Shown in pieces: positions 28,363 to 37,885 of a DNA stretch of 64,000 bases. The first letter of the stretch is position 1. The number at the start of each line of letters is the position of its first letter. The notes under the pieces are model-generated. The model ran no database searches and was not told where the DNA came from. It saw only the letters and a program-made list of their open reading frames with translations. The DNA comes from Labrenzia sp. THAF82 (GTDB lineage: Bacteria; Pseudomonadota; Alphaproteobacteria; Rhizobiales; Stappiaceae), in assembly GCF_009363435.1 (NCBI RefSeq), contig NZ_CP045354.1:5794501-5858500 (forward strand), written 5' to 3'. A program made the translations under genes and the position numbers.

Positions 28363-29145
28363 CTAGTAGCCGTGATGGGAATGATCTACGATTTCCTGAC
28401 CTTCGATCGTGGAAATCAGAGAATCCAACAATCCACTCGCACCGAAACGGAACGTATGCGCTGAAACCCAGTTATGGCCCATGATCCTGTCCGCGATAGC
28501 CAGATACGCAGCCGCGTCTTCAGCCGTCTTGATACCGCCAGCAGGCTTGAAGCCGATTACGCGTTCTCCGTCGTCACGACGGGCTTCTTCAATTGCGGTC
28601 AACATGATTTCCGCTGCTTCAAGGGTCGCGTTGACAGCCACCTTGCCGGTTGAGGTCTTGATGAAATCTGCACCAGCGGCAATGGCCAGGTTTGATGCAG
28701 CATGGATCAGCAACGGGTCCTTGATCTCGCCGGTTTCCAGGATCACTTTCAAGAGCGCTCCATCCGGAATAACCGCCTTGACGCGAATGATCTGTTCTTC
28801 CGCAAAGCCCTTCCTGCCAGAGGCAAAGGCCTTGTAGGGCATGACAAGGTCGATTTCGTCTGCGCCGTCGGCAATCGCCTGTTTGGTTTCCGCAATCACG
28901 GCCTCGGTATCTTCACCGCCAGCTGGAAAATTGACCACAGTTGCCACTTTGACACCTGTGCCTGTCAGTTCCCGGGCTGCCTGTGCAACAAAGCGCGGCC
29001 AGACACAAACGGCTGCGACAGAGCCGTGGTCTGTGACCGTTCGTGCGCAAAGCTTAGTGATATCGTCAGCCGTGCAATCGTCATTCAGATTGGTGAGATC
29101 AACCAATCCGAGAGCACGTGCTGCGATTTCGATCATGTCACTCAT
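28363..29145 (-). CDS. deoC: Deoxyribose-phosphate aldolase
   Basis: 260 residues. The Schiff-base lysine is in DFIKTSTGKVAVNATLE and the proton-relay lysine in GFKPAGGIKT; the phosphate pocket follows. It cleaves deoxyribose-5-phosphate to acetaldehyde and glyceraldehyde-3-phosphate. The start overlaps the punA stop by four bases, so the two are translationally linked. Confidence 0.96.
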   Translation of the reverse strand: MSDMIEIAARALGLVDLTNLNDDCTADDITKLCARTVTDHGSVAAVCVWPRFVAQAARELTGTGVKVATVVNFPAGGEDTEAVIAETKQAIADGADEIDLVMPYKAFASGRKGFAEEQIIRVKAVIPDGALLKVILETGEIKDPLLIHAASNLAIAAGADFIKTSTGKVAVNATLEAAEIMLTAIEEARRDDGERVIGFKPAGGIKTAEDAAAYLAIADRIMGHNWVSAHTFRFGASGLLDSLISTIEGQEIVDHSHHGY

Positions 29146-29951
29146 TCACCGACCTCCTTCACAAATGCCCGCACCAGCTCTTTCATGCGTTCCATGCCCT
29201 GAAGGGCAACCGATTTGGTTTCATCGTGCGACAGCGCATGGGCCTGCAAACCTGCACCGTAATTGGTGATGATCGACATCGCGGCCACTTTCATTCCAAG
29301 GAACCTTGCCATGATGACTTCCGGCACTGTGGACATGCCGACCGCGTCAGCCCCGAGCATCTTGGCCATGCGAATTTCGGCTGGCGTCTCGAAGGATGGA
29401 CCGGAGAACCACATATAAACCCCTTCCGCGACCGGATCGCCGGTTTCAGCAGCTACCTTTTTCATAGCGGCTCGGAGTTCCGGGTCATACGCGGCACTCA
29501 TGTCGAGAAACCGTTTTTCGTCTTCCTCGCCGATCAGCGGGTTCTTGCCTGACCAGTTGATGTGGTCGGAAATCAGCATCGGAGACCCCGGTGCAACTTC
29601 TTCCCGCAATGAGCCCGCCGCATTGGTCGCAAGCAGGACCTCGCAGCCGAGTTCCTTCAGCGTTTCAACAGGTGTGCGCATCACCGTCGGATCACCGCTC
29701 TCATAGTAGTGCGCGCGCCCTGAAAGAATGACGACCGGTACACCTGCAAGCGACCCCGCGACCAGTTCACTGGAATGAGACGTCACAGTCGAGATCGGAA
29801 ACTCGGTCAGGTGCGAATAGGGAATTCGCACGGCGTCTTCAATTTCTTCGGCAAGCGCTCCGAGACCGGAGCCAAGGATCATGCCAATCTTATAGGATCC
29901 CTCACGGGCAGCGCGGACAATATCCGCACATTCACGGCCATAACCACTCAT
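29142..29951 (-). CDS. punA: Purine nucleoside phosphorylase (trimeric type)
   Basis: 269 residues. GMILGSGLGALAEEI with the phosphate-binding Ser, LSGRAHYYESGDP, LLATNAAGSLR, WFSGPSFETPAEIRM and GADAVGMSTVPEVI are classic for class I (trimeric, PNP/MTAP family) phosphorylases acting on inosine, guanosine and deoxy forms. It supplies ribose-1-phosphate to deoB. It lies six bases after cdd and overlaps deoC. Confidence 0.94.
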   Translation of the reverse strand: MSGYGRECADIVRAAREGSYKIGMILGSGLGALAEEIEDAVRIPYSHLTEFPISTVTSHSSELVAGSLAGVPVVILSGRAHYYESGDPTVMRTPVETLKELGCEVLLATNAAGSLREEVAPGSPMLISDHINWSGKNPLIGEEDEKRFLDMSAAYDPELRAAMKKVAAETGDPVAEGVYMWFSGPSFETPAEIRMAKMLGADAVGMSTVPEVIMARFLGMKVAAMSIITNYGAGLQAHALSHDETKSVALQGMERMKELVRAFVKEVGE

Positions 29952-29957
29952 GGAGGG

Positions 29958-30356
29958 TCAGTCCTTCTTGTCTTCGAGTTCGAATGCAGCCGGCAGCAGC
30001 TCATCCATTGAGAAACTGCGTCGAATGCCGTTTAAGTCGGCGACATGGACAATCAGATCGTCCGTGCCGAATTCCTTCAAGCGCTGGCGGCACATGCCGC
30101 AAGGTGTGCATAGAGCCGCATCGCCAATCACGACCGCTTCAGCAATCTTGCGATGGCCAGCGGCGATCATAGCACTGACAGCACCACCTTCCGCACAAAC
30201 GCTCACCGGATAGGACGCGTTTTCAACGTTGCATCCGGTGAAAACCTCCCCGTCGGGGGTCCGCAATGCTGCCCCAACCAGAAAATTCGAATATGGCGCA
30301 TAGGCTTTTTCGCGAACCGCCTTTGCAGCTTCAAAGAGGGCGTTCAAATCGCTCAT
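29958..30356 (-). CDS. cdd: Cytidine deaminase
   Basis: 132 residues, a short tetrameric-type enzyme. Zinc site CAEGGAVSAMI and CTPCGMCRQRL, plus the substrate loop GCNVENASYP. It makes uridine or deoxyuridine from cytidine or deoxycytidine. Its ATG overlaps the stop of the upstream permease gene by four bases. Confidence 0.96.
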   Translation of the reverse strand: MSDLNALFEAAKAVREKAYAPYSNFLVGAALRTPDGEVFTGCNVENASYPVSVCAEGGAVSAMIAAGHRKIAEAVVIGDAALCTPCGMCRQRLKEFGTDDLIVHVADLNGIRRSFSMDELLPAAFELEDKKD

Positions 30357-31321
30357 GAACGTTCCTTCAGATACGGTATGCCCGCAGCCTTCGGCGGGAT
30401 CGCCTTGCCGATGAAGCCGGCCAAGAGGATCACTGTCAGGATGTAAGGCAACGCCTGGAAGAACTGAACGGGAATTTCACCGATACCGGGCAACTCCTGT
30501 CCCTGCATGCGGATGGAAACGGCGTCCAGGAAACCGAAGAGCAGACAGGCAAACATTGCGCTGGCCGGGCGCCACTTGGCAAATATGAGGGCGGCCAGTG
30601 CAATAAAGCCCTTGCCCGCAGTCATATTCACACCAAAACCCGAGCCCTGGGCAATCGACAGATAGGCACCGGCAAATCCGCACAGGATGCCGCAGGCGAT
30701 AACAGCGCGGTAGCGCAGCCAGGTAACGGAGATGCCCGCGGTATCCACAGCAGCCGGACTTTCACCAACTGCACGCAGGCGCAGGCCAAAGCGGCTGCGG
30801 AACAGCACCCACCAAGTCAGCGGCACAGCAAGAAATGCTGCATAGACGAGGATGTTGTGTCCCGAAATCAACTCGCCATAGAGCGGGCCGATAAATGGTA
30901 CTTCGCGGATCTGTTCGGCAAACGGCCAGACGATATCCCTGAAACGTCCGCCATCTGGCAAGGAGGGTGTCCGGCCTCCCTGCTGGAACCATGTCTGGCC
31001 GAGCAGCGCCGTCAGACCAGCCGCCAGGAAATTGATGGCAACACCGGAAACGATCTGATTGCCGCGATTGGTTATCGAGGCAAAGCCGTGCAACAGACCA
31101 AGTGCGACGGAGACGGCGATGCCCGCCATCAGGCCAAGCCAGGCGTTTGCCGTGATATAGGCTACGGCACCGGCACCGAACGCGGCTCCCAGCATCTTGC
31201 CTTCAAGGCCGATGTCAACGACGCCGGAGCGTTCGGAATAAAGACCGGCCAGACAGGCCAGAAGCAGCGGAGTTGACAGACGGACAGTGGAATCAAGCGT
31301 GAGGATCAAAACTTCGAACAT
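30353..31321 (-). CDS. Nucleoside ABC transporter permease 2 (BPD_transp_2 family)
   Basis: 322 residues, eight to nine hydrophobic helices. The family segment SERSGVVDIGLEGKMLGAAF near the N-terminus and GAYLSIAQGSGFGVNMTAGKGFIALAALI are typical of the YufQ/NupQ-like permease that works with BMP-type binding proteins. It overlaps cdd and follows the first permease by two bases. It probably forms a heterodimer with the 31324 product. Confidence 0.92.
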   Translation of the reverse strand: MFEVLILTLDSTVRLSTPLLLACLAGLYSERSGVVDIGLEGKMLGAAFGAGAVAYITANAWLGLMAGIAVSVALGLLHGFASITNRGNQIVSGVAINFLAAGLTALLGQTWFQQGGRTPSLPDGGRFRDIVWPFAEQIREVPFIGPLYGELISGHNILVYAAFLAVPLTWWVLFRSRFGLRLRAVGESPAAVDTAGISVTWLRYRAVIACGILCGFAGAYLSIAQGSGFGVNMTAGKGFIALAALIFAKWRPASAMFACLLFGFLDAVSIRMQGQELPGIGEIPVQFFQALPYILTVILLAGFIGKAIPPKAAGIPYLKERS

Positions 31322-31323
31322 GT

Positions 31324-32430
31324 CTACGCCTCCTTCGCCTTGAGCGCCCTAGAGGGCGTAAACAATCGGACAATCGTTGGCCGGAACATGTGTTCCAGCG
31401 CACCGGCGAACAGAATAACGAGGCCCTGAATGACGATAATCATGTCACGCGTGATGCTTGGCATTTCGAAGGACAATTCTGCGCCACCCTGATAGAGCAT
31501 CCCGAACAGAACCGACGCGAGAACGATGCCGACCGGGTGGGCGCGGCCCATAAGCGCGACTGCGATGCCGACAAAACCATAACCGGTCACGAAGTCGATC
31601 AGAAGCCGATGCTGAGATCCCATGATCTCATTGATCGCCATCATGCCGGCGAGACCGCCGGAAATCAGCATTGTGACCACAATGGTTTTTACGGGCGAAA
31701 TGCCTGCATAGACGGCTGCTGTCGCATTGGCACCAAATGAGCGGATTTCGAACCCGAGCTTGGTACGCCAGATCAGAAGCCAGACAAGGACGCAGGCTCC
31801 CAACGCAACGAAGAGCGACAGATTGACCGGTGCATAGCCGAAGCCGAAGGACGGGAAGATGTCATTGAGAAACGGCAGGCGGCCACCTTCCTCGAAAGTG
31901 CGGGTTTCCGATTGCATCGACCCGGGTTTCTTCAAGATATTGTTCAGCAGATAGACCATCAGAGACGATGCAATGAAGTTGAACATGATGGTCGTGATAA
32001 CAACGTGACTGCCGCGGGTCGCCTGAAGCCAGCCAGGGATCAAGGCCCAGGCAGCGCCCATCAGTGCGGACCCGAGGATCGCGAAGGGCAGTGTCACGTA
32101 CCAGGGCACATAATGGTCCAGTGCGAGACAGGCAAAGGCCACGCCGAGACCACCTATATACGCCTGACCTTCGCCTCCGATGTTGAAGAGCCCGGCATGA
32201 AAGGCAACGGCAACAGCAAGGCCGGTAAATATGAAGTTCGTGGCATAAAACAGTGTGAAGCCAATGCCTTCACCATAACCGAGAGACCCCCAAACCAGGA
32301 TCTTCACGGCTTCCAGGGGGTTTTCGCCAATCAGAACCACAACAAGACCTGACACCAGAAAGGCAGCGGCCAGGTTCAGGAACGGAATAAGGCCGAAATC
32401 GACCCAGCGGGGAAGCTGTCCGGAGTTCAT
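31324..32430 (-). CDS. Nucleoside ABC transporter permease 1 (BPD_transp_2 family)
   Basis: 368 residues with about nine membrane helices; motifs FHAGLFNIGGEGQAYIGG and GYGFVGIAVALMGRAHPVG are those of the YufP/NupP-like permease. The start overlaps the ATPase stop by four bases, and the stop lies two bases before the second permease, a tight transporter cassette. Confidence 0.92.
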   Translation of the reverse strand: MNSGQLPRWVDFGLIPFLNLAAAFLVSGLVVVLIGENPLEAVKILVWGSLGYGEGIGFTLFYATNFIFTGLAVAVAFHAGLFNIGGEGQAYIGGLGVAFACLALDHYVPWYVTLPFAILGSALMGAAWALIPGWLQATRGSHVVITTIMFNFIASSLMVYLLNNILKKPGSMQSETRTFEEGGRLPFLNDIFPSFGFGYAPVNLSLFVALGACVLVWLLIWRTKLGFEIRSFGANATAAVYAGISPVKTIVVTMLISGGLAGMMAINEIMGSQHRLLIDFVTGYGFVGIAVALMGRAHPVGIVLASVLFGMLYQGGAELSFEMPSITRDMIIVIQGLVILFAGALEHMFRPTIVRLFTPSRALKAKEA

Positions 32431-33980
32431 TGAGTGCCTCCTGCTGCCGCGGTTTGGTTGTCTTCTACACCGGCCATCAGCAGGCCCAATTCGCCTTCTT
32501 CTGCATTGGCACCACGTTCGCCGACAATCTTGCCGTCAAACATCACAAGAACTCTGTCTGAGAGGGCGCGAATTTCATCCAGCTCAACAGACACCAGGAG
32601 CACCCCCTTACCCGCATCCCGCATTTCCACGAGGCGGCGATGGATGAACTCGATAGCGCCGATGTCGACACCGCGTGTCGGTTGCCCGACCAACAGGACT
32701 TCAGGGTCACGCTCGATTTCGCGTGCAAGCACGATCTTCTGCTGATTTCCGCCGGAAAAATTGGCCGTTTTGAGCATCGGGTTCGGTGGTCGGATATCGT
32801 ATTTTTCTATTTCGGCGACGGCATTTTTCTTGATCGCGGCAAGGTCCATCAGGACGCCCTTCGAATAGGACGGATCCCGGTGATAGCCGAGTATGGAGTT
32901 TTCATATTCGGAGAAGGAATTGATCAGTCCCATCCGGTGTCTGTCTTCAGGGACATGTCCCATGCTTTTGGCCCGCATATCGGCGGCATCCAGCCTGCTG
33001 GTGCCAAGGTCGATCGTTTCGCCGTTAATCTTCAGCGTACCGCTGGTGGCCTGACGAATGCCGGACAAGGTTTCAAGCAGTTCTGACTGTCCGTTGCCGG
33101 ACACGCCCGCAATGCCGACGATTTCACCAGCTCGCACAGTGAAGCTGACATCCTTTACCACCTGCACTCCGCGGCTGTCGGTAACGGTCAGGTTTTCAAC
33201 CTCCATGACCGGCGCTTCCGGAGTAGCCGGGTCCTTGTCGACACGCAGAAGGACGCTTCTGCCAACCATCAGTTCGGCCAACTCTTCCATTGAGGTTTTT
33301 GCGGTTTCGCGCGTCGCGACCATCTCTCCGCGCCGCATGACGGACACGGTGTCGGTCACTTTCATGATTTCGCGCAGCTTGTGGGTGATCAGAAGGACCG
33401 TTTTGCCTTCGTTCTTCAGAACTTCAAGGATCTTGAAGAGGTGGTCCGCTTCAGCGGGTGTCAGGACGCCGGTCGGCTCGTCCAGAATCAGGACCTCAGC
33501 ACTGCGGTAGAGCGCCTTCAGAATTTCGACCCTTTGCTGCAACCCCACAGGAAGATCCTGGATCAACGCATCCGGATCGACGCGCAGCTCATATTCTTCT
33601 TCAAGATGCTTGAGCGTGGTGCGTGCCCGTGACAGCCCGCCGGCGAGCAATGCACTGTCTTCTGCCCCCAGGACAACGTTTTCCAGCACTGAGAAATTAT
33701 CGACCAGCATGAAATGCTGGTGGACCATGCCGATCCCCATGCCAATGGCAGCCTTGGAATCTGAAATGGTGACTTTTTCACCATTGATGAGAATGTCGCC
33801 ATCATCGGCCGAATAGAAGCCATAGAGAATGGACATGAGCGTCGATTTGCCCGCGCCGTTTTCCCCGATGATGCCGTGAATTGAGCCCTTCTTCACAACA
33901 AGGTCGATATCCTTGTTGGCGTGGACCGCTCCAAAGCTCTTGTTGATCTTGCGCAGTTCAATTGCCGGCGTTTCGCTCAT
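32427..33980 (-). CDS. Nucleoside ABC transporter ATPase with two nucleotide-binding domains
   Basis: 517 residues from the ATG at 33980 (GGGGGAAGG upstream), preferred over one seven codons earlier. Two fused ABC domains: first Walker A GENGAGKSTLMSILYG, Walker B LILDEPTGVLTP with a degenerate signature (LPVGLQQRVEI); second domain with degenerate P-loop GVSGNGQSELLE and signature FSGGNQQKIVLARE. This is the usual plan of the YufO/NupO-like ATPase of BMP nucleoside importers. Confidence 0.93.
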   Translation of the reverse strand: MSETPAIELRKINKSFGAVHANKDIDLVVKKGSIHGIIGENGAGKSTLMSILYGFYSADDGDILINGEKVTISDSKAAIGMGIGMVHQHFMLVDNFSVLENVVLGAEDSALLAGGLSRARTTLKHLEEEYELRVDPDALIQDLPVGLQQRVEILKALYRSAEVLILDEPTGVLTPAEADHLFKILEVLKNEGKTVLLITHKLREIMKVTDTVSVMRRGEMVATRETAKTSMEELAELMVGRSVLLRVDKDPATPEAPVMEVENLTVTDSRGVQVVKDVSFTVRAGEIVGIAGVSGNGQSELLETLSGIRQATSGTLKINGETIDLGTSRLDAADMRAKSMGHVPEDRHRMGLINSFSEYENSILGYHRDPSYSKGVLMDLAAIKKNAVAEIEKYDIRPPNPMLKTANFSGGNQQKIVLAREIERDPEVLLVGQPTRGVDIGAIEFIHRRLVEMRDAGKGVLLVSVELDEIRALSDRVLVMFDGKIVGERGANAEEGELGLLMAGVEDNQTAAAGGTQ

Positions 33981-34047
33981 GCCTTCCCCCAGGCCTGACA
34001 TTTCTTGCTTGTCATTCTTGCCCCCTCACCGCTGACGGGCCTTTCGC

Positions 34048-35043
34048 TCAGAAAGGACAGTTTCCATCAGCAACGACGTCGTGAACCTTGATCGATCCGT
34101 CTGAAATTCCGGCAACCGCCTTGTCGGCGGCTGCTTTCATCTCTGGAGTGATCAGATCCTTGTTATCGTCATCCAAAACCCAATCCATGCCGCCATCAGC
34201 AACACCCAGCACTTGAATTCCGGGCTTGAAGTCTCCGTTCTTGGCGGAGGTGAAACTGTCGAAAACGGCATTGTCTACCCGTTTGCGGATGGAGGTCAGC
34301 ACCTTGCCTGGATGCAGTCCGTTCTGATTGCTATCCGTCCCGACACCCAAAATGCCGGCATCCGCAGCTGCCTGCAGAACACCGATGCCGGTGCCGCCGG
34401 CAGCCTGAATAATAACGTCTGCACCTTGCTGGATCTGCCCCGTCGCCAATTCACCGCCGCGCACCGGATCGGCAAAAGCGGCAGGCGTGTCGCCGGTCAT
34501 GTTCGAGACGACCTTGATGTCGGAGTTTGCATCAAGCGCCCCCTGCTTGTAGCCGCAGAGGAACCGTTGAATGATCGGGATATCCATGCCGCCAACAAAG
34601 CCGATGGTGCCGCTTTTCGACGCCATGGCCGCGAGCAGGCCGCCGATATAGGCGCCTTCGTGCTCCTTAAAGACATACGAGCGGACATTTGGCTGATCGA
34701 CAACCATGTCGACAATTGCGAATTCCGTTTCCGGAAACGATGGCGCAACCTGATCAAGCGCATTGGCTTGATTGAATCCGATGGCGACCACCGGCGAACT
34801 GCCCCGACTGGCAAAATTGCGCAGTGCCTGCAGACTTTGGGCATCGCGCTCGAGTTCGAATTCGCGAACGCTTTCGCCACCGGCCTCCTGGAAGCGCTTA
34901 ACACCGGTGAACGCGCTTTCGTTGAAGGATCCGTCGAACTTGCCGCCAACCGAATAGACGATCGCCGGATCGGCCAGAGCGGACGTGGCTGATAGCGTAG
35001 TGGCCATCAAAGCGGAAAAAAGAACTGACCTGAAAGAGAACAT
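34048..35043 (-). CDS. BMP-family nucleoside-binding protein 2
   Basis: 331 residues from the ATG at 35043 (GGGGAG upstream). Signal peptide (SVLFSALMATTLSATSALA), no lipobox. BMP/PnrA fold: FDGSFNESAFTG, PVVAIGFNQANALDQ, IGFVGGMDIPII, AAGGTGIGVLQAAADAG. It resembles the adjacent 35136 gene over its whole length (more than half of positions by eye), including the last residues CPF, so the pair is a tandem duplication. It would bind nucleosides for the 30353-33980 transporter. Confidence 0.9.
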   Translation of the reverse strand: MFSFRSVLFSALMATTLSATSALADPAIVYSVGGKFDGSFNESAFTGVKRFQEAGGESVREFELERDAQSLQALRNFASRGSSPVVAIGFNQANALDQVAPSFPETEFAIVDMVVDQPNVRSYVFKEHEGAYIGGLLAAMASKSGTIGFVGGMDIPIIQRFLCGYKQGALDANSDIKVVSNMTGDTPAAFADPVRGGELATGQIQQGADVIIQAAGGTGIGVLQAAADAGILGVGTDSNQNGLHPGKVLTSIRKRVDNAVFDSFTSAKNGDFKPGIQVLGVADGGMDWVLDDDNKDLITPEMKAAADKAVAGISDGSIKVHDVVADGNCPF

Positions 35044-35135
35044 CCGGCTCCCCACAACGCTGGTTGAGCGGTCTTGAAATTCAAGGAGTAGTGACCTCCG
35101 TACAAAAAGCACGGAGGTCATTTTTCAACTCTGCC

Positions 35136-36137
35136 TTAGAACGGGCAGGACTGATCGGACATGTAGTCGTGGACTTCAATCTCACCTGAGATGATTTTCT
35201 GGGAAGCAAGCTCAACAGCTGCCTTCATCTCATCGTTGACGAGTTCGGCATTGTTGTCATCCAGTGCCCAGTCGACACCGCCTTCTTTGAGGCCGAGCAC
35301 TTCGAAGCCTGAAGACCATGCGTCGTTCTGGGCGTCCTCAAATGCCTGATATACGGCAATATCAACACGCTTCAGCATCGACGTCAGAACTGAACCGGGA
35401 TGCAACGCATTCTGATTGCTGTCCACGCCAATGCCGAGCTTGCCGGCGTCAGCTGCTGCCTGAAGAACACCGATGCCCGTGCCGCCGGCTGCGTGGTAGA
35501 CAACGTCCGCGCCACGGTCGAATTGGGACTTTGCCAACTCGCCACCCTTGACCGGGTCGTTCCAGGCCGCGCCGGTGGTGCCGGTCATGTTTTCAAAGAT
35601 TTCAGCATCGGCATTAACGGACATGACGCCCTGTTTGTAGCCGCAAGCGAATTTGCTGATCAGCGGAATGTCCATGCCGCCAACGAAGCCGACTTTGCCG
35701 GTTTCGGAAGCCATTGCAGCCAGCATGCCGACGACATAGGAACCTTCGTGCTCCTTGAAGAGGATGGAACGCACATTCGGCAGATCCACGACCATGTCGA
35801 CGATAGCAAACTGAAGGTCAGGAAATTCCTTAGCGACTTTTTCAACGGCGTTGGCTTGCGAGAAACCGATGGCAACGATCGGGCTCATGCCGCGCTTTGC
35901 AAAGTTGCGCAGTGCCTGCTCGCGCTGACTGTCGTTCTGGATTTCAAAGTCACGGTATTCGACGCCGTTGTCTTCCTTGAACTTCTCGGCACCTGTGTAG
36001 GCCGCCTCGTTGAACGACTTGTCAAAACGGCCACCAAGGTCGTAGAGCACTGCCGGCTTGATTTCAGCCGCCATCGCGCCAGCGACAGAAAAGGCCAGAC
36101 CGGCGAGCGCCGTGCCCATGGTAAGAAGCTTTTTCAC
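35136..36137 (-). CDS. BMP-family nucleoside-binding protein 1
   Basis: 333 residues from GTG at 36137, which has GGAGGA seven bases upstream and gives a clean signal peptide (KKLLTMGTALAGLAFSVAGAMA). ATG at 36155 is possible but places the ribosome site inside the gene. Motifs FDKSFNEAAYTG, IVAIGFSQANAVEK, VGFVGGMDIPLI, AAGGTGIGVLQAAADAG. Full-length paralogue of the 34048 product. Its gene comes first after the regulator, 68 bases away. Confidence 0.91.
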   Translation of the reverse strand: MKKLLTMGTALAGLAFSVAGAMAAEIKPAVLYDLGGRFDKSFNEAAYTGAEKFKEDNGVEYRDFEIQNDSQREQALRNFAKRGMSPIVAIGFSQANAVEKVAKEFPDLQFAIVDMVVDLPNVRSILFKEHEGSYVVGMLAAMASETGKVGFVGGMDIPLISKFACGYKQGVMSVNADAEIFENMTGTTGAAWNDPVKGGELAKSQFDRGADVVYHAAGGTGIGVLQAAADAGKLGIGVDSNQNALHPGSVLTSMLKRVDIAVYQAFEDAQNDAWSSGFEVLGLKEGGVDWALDDNNAELVNDEMKAAVELASQKIISGEIEVHDYMSDQSCPF

Positions 36138-36205
36138 GTTTATGTCCTCCGACATGCAGGGCTTAGCGTTCAGCTTGCCCATTTCCCCTCGTGACCCAGC
36201 CGCAT

Positions 36206-37189
36206 TCATGCGGACTGTGCCAGTTGCGATCCGACCCGTGCACTCAAAGCCCTCGCAAGGGTCTCGTCTGTTACAAGGTCGGTAATGACACCAGTGCGCA
36301 AAGCAGCAAGCGTGGCATCCACCTTGCTCTCTCCGCCCACCAGCGCAATCAGTCTGCGCCCGCGCACTTCTTCAAAATGCAAACCCACGGCACAATCGCC
36401 CAGCGGGTCCGGCGCCAATTTTCCGTCTATCGTCAGGAAACGACCCATCAGGTCGCACACAGCGCCTCCTGACAGCAGACCTTCCTGTTCCGTCTTTGTA
36501 ATCATGCCGCGTTGAACCAGGTGGCCTTCGTTTTCAACCGAGCCAATTCCAATCAGAAATGCATCTGACTGACGCGCGCGCTCCATCAAATCCTGAACAC
36601 TTCGCTGGGTGAGGAACATCGCCCTCTCGTCCTGATTTTCGGCAAAATAGGGCACAGGCAGGTAGTAGCCGATACCGCCGGTGCGTTCCTGCATCTTCTG
36701 CACAATGTCATAGGGGTTTGCCGCAAGCGTCCGGGTCAGCGATCCGCAGATCGACATTATTTCCAGGTCCGTGCGCGAGACCTTCGGCAGTGCCTCCACG
36801 GCAGCTGTCAGCGTACGTCCCATTCCAACGCCAAGTCGTTTGACGCTCGTGCCACTCAAGAGGCCGCTCAGAAACTGCGCTGCGGAAACTGCAACTGCTC
36901 TCAGCGCGCTTTCGTCATCACCCCCACCAAGGTCCGGCGCAACGATACAATTTGTAAGGTCGAAATGATGGGACAGTTCTTTTTCCAGCTTCAGGCATTC
37001 CATTGGCCGGCCATCCACCTGGAACTTCACGTAGCCTTCGCGCTGGGCATGTGCAATGAGGCGGTGAACCTTGGCGGGAGACACACCGAGCTGGGAAGCG
37101 ATTTCGCCTTGCGTCCGGCCGCCCACGAATGACAACCAGGCCGCACGTATGGCCATGTAAGATGTCCAGTCGTCGTCGCGCGCTTGCAT
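36206..37189 (-). CDS. SorC/DeoR-type sugar-binding transcriptional regulator
   Basis: 327 residues. N-terminal helix-turn-helix (GRTQGEIASQLGVSPAKVHRLI, about 24-46), then a sugar-phosphate binding domain of the SorC family (IVAPDLGGGDDESALRAVAV, GVGMGRTLTAAVEALP, FLIGIGSVE). It heads the nucleoside operon on the same strand. By analogy with DeoR of Bacillus subtilis (same domain family, effector deoxyribose-5-phosphate) it probably represses the nucleoside genes; the effector is inferred. Confidence 0.9.
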   Translation of the reverse strand: MQARDDDWTSYMAIRAAWLSFVGGRTQGEIASQLGVSPAKVHRLIAHAQREGYVKFQVDGRPMECLKLEKELSHHFDLTNCIVAPDLGGGDDESALRAVAVSAAQFLSGLLSGTSVKRLGVGMGRTLTAAVEALPKVSRTDLEIMSICGSLTRTLAANPYDIVQKMQERTGGIGYYLPVPYFAENQDERAMFLTQRSVQDLMERARQSDAFLIGIGSVENEGHLVQRGMITKTEQEGLLSGGAVCDLMGRFLTIDGKLAPDPLGDCAVGLHFEEVRGRRLIALVGGESKVDATLAALRTGVITDLVTDETLARALSARVGSQLAQSA

Positions 37190-37304
37190 CCGCGTCGAAA
37201 CCTTCCCCTCTGCCGCCTGTCCTTTGGACCGGCGGTGGCTGCGCCAAGCTCTCTTTGGAGCCTTGTCTTTGCGGGCCCGGCTTCCCGAGCTTCCGAAAAA
37301 TTCT

Positions 37305-37315
37305 TCACACAGTGA
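37305..37315. promoter_or_regulatory. Possible operator of the nucleoside operon
   Basis: TCAC-ACA-GTGA palindrome inside the slightly larger partial dyad TTCT-N10-AGAA, 116 bases upstream of the SorC-type regulator start. The position fits autoregulation; the arms are short, so this is tentative. Confidence 0.25.
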
Positions 37316-37885
37316 GAATTTATTCAGATCATGACCAGCCTTACCGCTGTCGTCAACTAAAAAACTGCCGAAATTCTGGCCAATGGGCGCATTTTAAAGC
37401 AGCAGATCGCTACAACCCCGTCTCCTGCAGGGTGGAAAATTCTGCCCAGGCAACGTCATTCTGCAACAAAAGCCGGAAATAGTTGCCCAGTCCTTGGGCA
37501 AATTCTGCCGCGTTGCAGCCGATTGCGCCATCGATTTGCAAATAGACGAAGCAGCCTCTTTCATTTTGCAAACGACTTACCGAAACACTCCATGCGCCTC
37601 TCATTCAAGGATATTTCAGCCAATGCGAGACTTTCAATGACCTCAAGCGATTTTCTCTCCTGAGCAGTTGGGCGCAACAGACAGCCAACCAAACAAAGCG
37701 ACATCGGAGGCCAACTCTTCCGTTCCATCTGCAAATCCCCTCGCAAATGAACCGGCAAAGCCGGATCACCCCAAAAGCTTTCAAATGGAAACTCAAGTTG
37801 TTTTTTGACTAGCAAAAAAGGGGTGAAATACAGGTCCGGAACCAATCCTTTATTCAACTCGAACCTGAACGCTTTCCTTTTAGAG

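Noticed and set aside
37410..37857. Two minus-strand small frames in the long gap
   Set aside because: No recognisable homology or good ribosome-binding sites. A CtrA box stands near the upstream one, but this alone does not make it a gene.
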